In this document: positions 57,208 to 64,000 of the stretch, piece by piece
How positions within the stretch are numbered: position 1 is the first letter of the stretch
Layout: each line of letters begins with the position of its first letter
Source: Heloderma charlesbogerti
Taxonomy: Eukaryota; Chordata; Lepidosauria; Squamata; Helodermatidae
NCBI GenBank assembly: GCA_026122225.1
Contig: JANEZZ010001902.1
Location: forward strand, 806,001 to 870,000
Reading direction: 5' to 3'
DNA: 64,000 bases
Program-made: the position numbers and the translations under genes
The notes under the pieces: generated by a model
Database searches by the model: none
Told to the model about the DNA's origin: nothing
Seen by the model: the letters and a program-made list of their open reading frames with translations, nothing else

Positions 57208-58757
57208 CAGGGCCAGAAATATTGGAACAAGGATAACTGTTTTGGCAGTTGGCCTCTGTACACCACCACATTAAAGTTGAAAGGAAATACACCCAGATGG
57301 GAGCGAAGTCAAGACTTTCAGCTGTAATTCAAGGGGATGGACAAAAGTGGGGCACTAACCATTCAGGAAGTACAGCCAGTGGCATACACACACACCCATC
57401 GTTGGTGGGTCATAAGTAATGGAACAAGCCAACATAATTTCAAACTTAAGGATTGCCTGTAATACTTTGATGAAAATCCTTTGCAGTCAATGACTGCCTG
57501 AAGTCTGGAACCCATGGACATGACCAAATGCTGAGTTTCCTCGCTTGAGATGCTTTGCCAGGCCTTTACTGCAGCTGCCTTCAGCTGCTGCTTGTTTGTG
57601 GGTCTTTCTGCCTTCAGTCTTGTCTTCAGGAAGTGAAAAGCATGCTCTATTGGGCTGCGATCAGGTGACTGACTTGGCCATTGAAGAACATCCCACTTCC
57701 TTGCCTTCAGAAACTCTTGGGTAGCTTTTGCTGTATGTTTTGGGTCATTATCCATCTGCAATATGAAGTGGCGTCCTGTCAGTTTGGCAGCATTCAGCTG
57801 AACCTGAGCAGAAGGTATAGCCCTATACACTTTCGAATTCATCCTGTGGCTTTTATCAGCAGTCAGGTCATCAATAAACACTAGTGACTCGGTTCCGTTG
57901 GCAGTCATACATGCCCATGCCGTAACACTGTCTCCACAATGTTGGACAGATGATGTGGTATGCTTTGGATCATGAGCTGTTCCTTTCCTTCTCCATACTT
58001 TTCCCATCATTCTGGTACAAGTTCATCTTGGTTTCATCAGTCCAAAGAATCTTATTCCAGAAATGGGCAGGCTTTTTTAGGTGTTTGCTGGCAAAGGCTA
58101 ATCTGGCCTGTCTATTCTTGAGTGTTACCAGTGGTTTGCACCTTGTTGAGAGGCCTTCGTATTTATAAAGCCGTCTCTTGATTGTAGATGTTGACAGTGA
58201 CATGCCTACCTCCTCAAGAGCGTTCTTGACCTGGCTAGATGTTGTGAAAGGGTTCCTCTTCACCATGAGCAGCATTCTGCGGTCATCCACTTTAGTTGTC
58301 TTCCGTGGTCTTCCAGGCCTTTTGCTGTTGCTGAGCTTGCCAGTTAATTCCTTCTTTTTCAGGATGTTCCAAACTGTTGTGTTGGCCACTCCCAATGTTT
58401 CTGCTATCTCTCTGATGGGTTTATGTTGTTTCCTCAGCCTAATGATGGGACTCCTTCACTCGCACGGACACTTCTTTGGACCTCATGTTGGGGGTTCCAG
58501 TGAACAGCTACCAAATGCAAATGTAACACTCAGAACCACCTCCAGGCCTTGATTGGTCAAGGGGCACCCAGGAAACAGGCCACACCAGGCCATGCAGCTG
58601 CTTGTCAGCCATTCGTTCCATTAACTATGAGCCACCAACAATGGGCGTGTGTGTATGCCACTGGCTGTCCTTCCTGAATGGTTAGTGCCCCACTTTTGTC
58701 AAACCCCTTGAATTACAGCTGAAAGTCCTGACTTCGCTCCCATCTGGGTGTGTTTTA
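57208..58757 (-). mobile_element. Tc1/mariner DNA transposon, degenerate
   Basis: The left end CAGGGCCAGAAATATTGGAA begins a long inverted repeat. The inner part (ACACCCAGATGGGAGCGAAG, CTTTCAGCTGTAATTCAAGG, AAAGTGGGGCACTAACCATT) recurs inverted at 58640-58757. The outermost ~80-90 bp of the right repeat are missing, so the ends are asymmetric. The transposase lies on the minus strand between them. Confidence 0.9.
57363..58486 (-). pseudogene. Tc1 transposase pseudogene (two frameshifts)
   Basis: Starts ATG at 58486 (MRSKEVSVRVKES). A one-base insertion near 58448 gives a premature TAG. The frame continues with a paired helix-turn-helix (GVANTTVWNILKKKELTGKL, then KRPGRPRKTTKVDDRRM) and WTDETK. 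A second shift at about 57990-58010 leads into VTAWACMTANG, QMDNDPKHTAKATQEFL and SPDRSPIEHAFHFLKTRL. The DDE catalytic acids (WTDE, MDND, PIEH) are all still visible, but the protein cannot be made intact. Confidence 0.92.
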
Positions 58758-60702
58758 ATGTATTTGATGTGCCTTATAATCATCTAATAAAAAAATTAAA
58801 ATTAAGGTGCATCTTTAAAATGATATTCTGTGACATTAATTCCTCTTTGTCATTGCTAGGAATGGGCCCTAGTTGCCTTAATAGAATTCAGCACGCCAAT
58901 TTTTGGCTTCCGTTCTTACTTGTAAACATAAAATTTTGCAGGTACTGTTGGAGACCTCCAAGTTTTAACAACCACGCTTGTTCCCTCACTTGAGTTGGCT
59001 CAGGATTTCATGGCCCCTGTGTAAACTGTGTACCTTTCTGAAATGGTATTTTATCCCACAAATCTTGTCACATACTCATGTGAGAAGTGACATTTTCTTG
59101 CAAATGTTTTGCTTCAGGCAACGAGAAAGTAGTGAGTTAATAAGATGTTCTGTCATTATTATATCTGCTTTGAATTTAATTAACAGTCTCGCCAACAAAA
59201 ACAATGTACTTTTAAGTATTATATGTTCGTCAAAGAGTAACTACTTACTGTTAATAAAAATAGAAGATCCATTTATTTTTGACTGAGGTTCTGAGGGAGA
59301 GGCAGAGGAATGTTGCCTAGAATCAAGAGCTAGTTTATCATTCCTGATTAAAATAGAAACTAGCTTAAGTTTTTCAATACAGACAGATTTATACTTGAAG
59401 AGTATCAGCAGATGTAAGAACAGAAAGCAGACTAAACATGCTTGTTCTTAAAAGACTTGTTATGAACACAGTTATAGTTCTTCAGTGATGTATGGTAATA
59501 ATACAGGTGCTAAATTGACCATGAAGGTGTTAATGACACGTTATCCAACTGCTATTCTTTGAGATGGTAAGATTTTGACTATTTACCCGCTGCAAAATCA
59601 TGGGGCTGCATCCAGTGCTGCTGTTGTGCCTCCACTCTCTGTGGTGCGCCAGCGGGGCCCATTGCTAGTGCAACAAGAAGCCAGTGCTTCCTAGAGCAAC
59701 CTTGGAAACCAGCCAAAACACTCGCTTGCCCAGTTTTAACCAATACCTTACTCTTCCTTTGTCACAATGCTGCTCCTCCTTCCCACTCAGCACCCTGAAG
59801 CAGGAGAGCAAAACTGCCTTGGCAAAATGGAAAGCTGGACAAAGTAGTCTGGTGTGATTTCATAGAAGAGGCTCCTTGGAGAAGATGGAGAGACCTCCGG
59901 GACAATGGAAGGGGCGAGGGCGGGGGAGAGAGATTGAGGCTTGTGCTTAAACAAAGCACGCTGCTTGGAAGAAGTTTTGGTTTTTTGCATAATGGATCAA
60001 CTCCAGATGTATGCTGTAGCCACAAAGGGAAACCTCAGCTTTCCAGGAGCTGGCACACCAGAAGGTAACTGGGTACCTCTAGTTGGAGAGAGTGCAGTGT
60101 GTACTAGAGTGTTGTGTATATATTTCATTTTTGTGTGTCTTTGTTCCACATCCTTTCCCTATCCTATATCAAATGTTCTGCCTTCTCAAAAAACTCATTT
60201 GTTTTATTATAATTGGACATAAAGTGTTACGCAAAGGGAAGAGGATCTGATTAGCTGGTTTACCTTGGGTGTGACTGTCCCATCACTACAGAAGTGGCAA
60301 TCCTTTTTCTAATTCTCCTTCATGCATCCTAGAGGGCTGTCTCTGGAGTTTGGAGAGGCACTGGAAGTAAGGGGCAGATTGATAAAGTCCTGAAAGCTTT
60401 CTTTTACAGCCCTGATAATTTGACATCAGCAGTTTGATTCTTGGGGGGTGGGATGGGGGGTGACGGGACTTGTAACTCCAGGCTGACAATCACAGCATTC
60501 TTTCTCTTGCCATACACTTGGAAATCATCGAACGGCCCTAAATCTGGGATAGCTTTTCATCATATATCAGGTATCATAAATGAACTTTATTCAGTATTTG
60601 TTCATGTCAATTAATATTATTGTCTTTAGTCAAATACTGGGAAAATTGATACACAATACAACTGCAAATAAAGGTAACTATCCGAAGTGAAACATTTACC
60701 AA

Positions 60703-60781
60703 ACTTACAGCACAATCCTATACATGTATACTCAGATGGAGAATCAGTGAAGCTTACTCTAAGGTAAGTGTATAGCAGGGG
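60703..60781. repeat. Short palindromic repeat, family C
   Basis: TTACAGCACAATCCTATACA, GAATCAGTGAAGCTTACTCT and AAGGTAAGTGTATAG. Diverged copy. Confidence 0.5.
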
Positions 60782-61261
60782 TGTTGAACTGCAGGCCTGC
60801 GGGTCAAATCCTACCTGCCTGGAGCTCCTACCCCACCCTCCAGGTTTCCCCTGATGGCCGCTCCCCCTTCCCTGGCCTCACCTGTTTTCCCCAATTGCCG
60901 ATCATTTGGTGGCATCTCTGTTTTTGTGCAGTTTTCCCCGCCATTCTGAAAGGTTGCGCTGCTTCTCCTAAGGCTTCATTACAGGCTGTAAGAGCTTTAA
61001 GCTACAATACGCTGGTATTTTGCCTTCTCTCCAACTTTTGCCTTTGGCCCTGCCCACCACTGAAATACAGTCCCAGAGGGCTTCTCTGAAATGGAGTGAG
61101 GCCTGACAGAGGTTCAACATCCCTGGTGTATAGGATTGCAAGCCTTGAAATCATTACCCATGTTCCTTGCAAATAATTGCCATGGCAATGTATAACAGTT
61201 GCTTAGATTAAAATTCCCTCGGATTTTAGTTGTCAGCAAACTGAGCCATTCAATTCATTTA

Positions 61262-61397
61262 GGGCGGAATCCTATGCATGTTTAGACAGAAAAGAAATCC
61301 TACCATTCCCAGCATGCCCCAGGTAGCATGGCTAGCTGGAGGGATGCTAGGAATTGTAGGTCTTTTTTTCAGTCTAAACATACATAGGATTGCGCCC
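61262..61397. repeat. Hairpin MITE, family A (TTA target duplication)
   Basis: GGGCGGAATCCTATGCATG and CATACATAGGATTGCGCCC are the ends, flanked by TTA at 61259-61261 and 61398-61400. AGACAGAAAAGAAATCCTAC faces GTAGGTCTTTTTTTCAGTCT. Confidence 0.9.
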
Positions 61398-61528
61398 TTA
61401 TAAGTATATTACTTTGTTCAGCTAAACCTGTTTTATAACAGACAGTCCTGAAATTAAATATCAAAAAATCTAAGCTAAATTTACATTAAAACAGGAGCCT
61501 AACATCTGTATTGGAGTATGAGGAAGAA

Positions 61529-61778
61529 GAGGGCCGCGGTGGCTTAGTGGTTAAGACGCTGAACTGCAGACTGGAAGGTCAGCAGGTCAGCAGTTCGAGA
61601 CCCGAGTGCTGCGTGACGGAGTGAGCTCCCGTCTTCAGTCCCAGCTTCTGCCAACCTAGCAGTTCGAAAGCAAGAAATTGCAAGTAGATAAATAGGTACC
61701 GCCTCGGCGGGAAAGGTAGCAGCGTTCCGTGCATCTCGGTGTTCAGTCATGCCGGCTGTTCCTCATGAACAGCGTTTC
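61529..61778 (+). mobile_element. tRNA-derived SINE (Sauria-like) with 11-bp target duplication
   Basis: GGTGGCTTAGTGGTTAAGAC (box A) and GCAGTTCGAGACCC (box B) head the element. The body carries AGCAGTTCGAAAGCAAGAAA, AGTAGATAAATAGGTACCGC and CGGCGGGAAAGGTAGCAGCG. ATGAGGAAGAA flanks both sides (61518-61528 and 61779-61789), an exact 11-bp duplication. Confidence 0.88.
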
Positions 61779-62579
61779 ATGAGGAAGAAACCTTTTGAAA
61801 ATGTTACCATTCTTATTTCTTGTATCATAAAAAACCTATTTCCTGGGAAATCCATTGACATTCTGCTGTTGCATCCACTTTGGACTTAATTTCAGCAGAA
61901 TTGTTATAACTACAGTATATACTGTTATTAATACAATGCTTGTTGAGTACTTTCTTTACAACATTTTTTTCTGATATTTCACAGCAGAGATTTCTTCATA
62001 TACTTTCCCCCCATATTATCTCCAAGCTGATATCTATTTAAAAAAAAAGAGTTGAAGCCCCTTAAATTAAAGGGCTACATTCTTTTGAGAGACACTGTCA
62101 GATTGTGTGGATTGTATTTTAGCAGTCACAGAGATAATTTAACTTGGCTTGACTGTGGAGCTTACTATGTTTTGTGAAAACCAAGCCTATTTGCACATTT
62201 GAAAAATAGAGATATGAACTTTAATGTTTACAAAACTTCTCAAAATTCTTGTGAAATAAAGAATTGTTGCTGCATTATGGGATTGCTATCTGGGAGATAA
62301 GGGACTGAATTCAAAACACAGTGATCTGGCAGTCTGAGCTGGAATTCAGTGCTTATCCATTCTGTTGAGGTCATTGATTAAAACAGTTCGCTATGTGACT
62401 GCTCCGTAAGTTCCCAGAAATCTCTGTAAATGTTCTTCAGTTCCTTTAGAAAAACCCTTTAAATGGTGAAGTTCTGGATTGCAATGTCTGACCAGTATGA
62501 ATGAGTGATATGGCGTTAGGAAATTTTTATTCATTCTGATGATTATAGGCTATAAAGTATGTCTTCGATGATATCACAG

Positions 62580-62786
62580 GATCAAAAATCATCTGATGAG
62601 GAAGAGAGTGCTGGTGACGATGATGCTGATGAAGACAATGAAGAAAAAGAAGGAATGGACAAGGAAGATGGGAAAGAACAAGATACAGCACACCATAATG
62701 ATAATCAACTACCTGAAAATGAGGGACAGAGCAATAAATTATTTGAGAGTGAGGAAAAGAATCAGATGGCTACAGAAACAATAGAG
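62580..62786 (+). CDS. RPGR: Acidic exon copy 1 (probable RPGR constitutive isoform)
   Basis: 207 nt, acceptor GATATCACAG and donor ATAGAG|GTAAAT, phase 0 at both ends. Encodes DQKSSDEEESAGDDDADEDN at the start and SEEKNQMATETIE at the end, rich in Asp/Glu. It fits in frame after the donor at 54351. Human constitutive RPGR also has an acidic segment with SAETIE here. Exon structure, phase and position support it; assignment to RPGR rather than an unknown neighbour is inference. Confidence 0.7.
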
Positions 62787-63062
62787 GTAAATCATTTATT
62801 CATATTGAACTTCTTGGGAATGTAATAGTATATATCCCATAATCCATTGCAATGTTAGACACGTGCCAGAAGATAGTTTTGCAATGTGCTTGTTGCATTT
62901 CCAAAATGAAGTTCTTACAATCGTTTAAAAAAATCCTTTAAATACTGGGAGTTCTAGATTGCTGTTATCTAACCACTGTGAATATTTGATATGGGGCTAG
63001 GAAGCTTTTATTCATTCTGCTGAACATAGGCTATAAAATTTCTGTCTTCAATGATGCTACAG
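62787..63062 (+). other. Intron between duplicated exons
   Basis: 276 bp. Its last ~150 bp (GATATGGGGCTAGGAAGCTT, TATTCATTCTGCTGAACATA, GGCTATAAAATT) match the region just upstream of the first copy (GATATGGCGTTAGGAAATTT, TATTCATTCTGATGATTATA, GGCTATAAAGTA), showing that the duplication included intron. Confidence 0.85.
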
Positions 63063-63269
63063 GATCAAAAATCATCTGATGAGGAAGAGAGTGATAGTGG
63101 TGATGACGACGATGAAGAAGACTATGATGAAAAAAATGATACAGATAAAAAGGAAGAGAAAGAGAAAGCAGAACATGATGATGATGATCAAGCACCTGAA
63201 GATGAGGGACAGAGCAGAAAATCATGTGAAAGTGAGGAAAAGAATCCTATGAATACAGACACTATAGAG
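63063..63269 (+). CDS. RPGR: Acidic exon copy 2 (probable RPGR constitutive isoform)
   Basis: 207 nt, acceptor GATGCTACAG and donor ATAGAG|GTAAAC, phase 0. Encodes DQKSSDEEESDSGDDDDEED at the start and SEEKNPMNTDTIE at the end. The first 31 nucleotides are identical to copy 1. Ungapped, I count 35 of 69 residues identical, clustered at both ends, with the middle diverged but still acidic. Confidence 0.7.
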
Positions 63270-64000
63270 GTAAACCATTTGTTCATTTTCAGCATTGTAC
63301 CTCTTGGGCATGCAGTGGTTTATTATATCCCCTTATCCACTGTACAGTTAATCACGTGCCAAAATTGAGCTGCAGATTTGCTCTAGCATACTATCAAGGT
63401 AATATGCTGAATAAAATTTAAACGTACAAATTCAAGAGATCTAATTTAGATTTTGCCACCATTCATTCATTCATTCATTAGCAATATGAATTTACAGAGT
63501 AGAGGGGGACAGGTCCCAGCCCCTAGAGCTTATCTAAAATTCTACATAAGGGAAACAACAGAGGAAGGGGAGATGGGTAAACAGGGAAGCAATGTGCAGT
63601 TGTTTCAGCAACATGTCCTTGGGCTTGGCCGCAGGCTACGTTACAGCTCGGCATGGGAACTAGGAAGTTTTGAGGAGGGATCGGAAGGAAAGAAGAGAGG
63701 TGGCCATTTGAGTGTTCTGAGAGGCAGTTTCAAGCATATGACAACAGCAAGGGAGAAAGGTTGGAGTCTTTTGAGGGTACTGGAGACCTCTGAACATTGC
63801 AGGATGGTGTAGCTAAAAGCATGAAGATCTTCATGTATTAGAGGATATAAGAATAGAGAGCTGGAGGGTTGGGCAAGGCAAGTGGTGCAGACTCTGGACT
63901 TAATGGTCTTATTGGGACTTTAGATGGCCGTCCATATGTATTACTTCAGTTGTGAAGTGCACAACTAACATTTCTCTTCTCTGCCTCCCCCCCCGCCCAC
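63270..64000 (+). other. Downstream of the duplicated exons
   Basis: No further exon copy is visible. A CATT microsatellite is at 63462-63479. 63480-64000 is unassigned. Confidence 0.65.

Larger units (their letters stand above)
55926..62579 (+). other. RPGR 3' UTR of ORF15 form / candidate intron of the constitutive form
   Basis: Contains the Tc1 relic (57208), a family C repeat (60703), a family A MITE (61262) and a SINE (61529). 56385-56530 resembles a MIR-like element (AGTATTATTATCCCCATATT). Positions 58760-60700 and 61800-62500 show no feature I can support. Confidence 0.7.

Overview
The window is vertebrate nuclear DNA, almost certainly from a squamate reptile (lizard or snake). It has spliced genes with GT-AG introns and a dense load of CR1, L2, BovB/RTE and Tc1 elements, tRNA-derived SINEs and hairpin MITEs. 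BovB fragments together with a Sauria-like SINE point to squamates. The species cannot be read from the sequence.

Two genes lie head to head. On the minus strand, positions 1-16278 carry the first six exons of OTC (ornithine transcarbamylase, the mitochondrial urea-cycle enzyme); the window edge cuts exon 6. On the plus strand, 25937-55925 carries RPGR (retinitis pigmentosa GTPase regulator, a photoreceptor connecting-cilium protein). It has 13 upstream exons encoding an RCC1 propeller and linker, then one 2100-nt terminal exon that is the counterpart of mammalian ORF15: Glu/Gly-rich repeats followed by a conserved basic C-terminus. The complete OTC exons 1-5 and RPGR exons 1-10 have the same lengths and phases as I recall for human. 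OTC-RPGR adjacency is also the human Xp arrangement, so this is conserved synteny.

The most interesting part is the 3' end of RPGR. The terminal exon contains an in-frame GTAAGTG at 54351. This is where mammals place the donor that separates the constitutive isoform from ORF15. About 8 kb downstream are two 207-nt, phase-0, acidic exons (62580-62786 and 63063-63269), which are clear tandem duplicates including their flanking introns. They fit that donor in frame and probably belong to a constitutive RPGR isoform whose end lies beyond the window.

The 9.7 kb between the two start codons holds BovB, hAT-like, SINE and CR1 relics, a CpG-rich island at about 19.6-19.9 kb with no assigned gene, and the RPGR CpG promoter at about 25.74-26.1 kb. 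Introns are mostly repeats: several L2 3' fragments (one with an intact 492-codon RT ORF), palindromic MITEs flanked by TTA/TAA or by an 8-bp duplication, nested SINE/hAT/LINE insertions, and a degenerate Tc1 transposon at 57.2-58.8 kb, 3' of the ORF15 stop.
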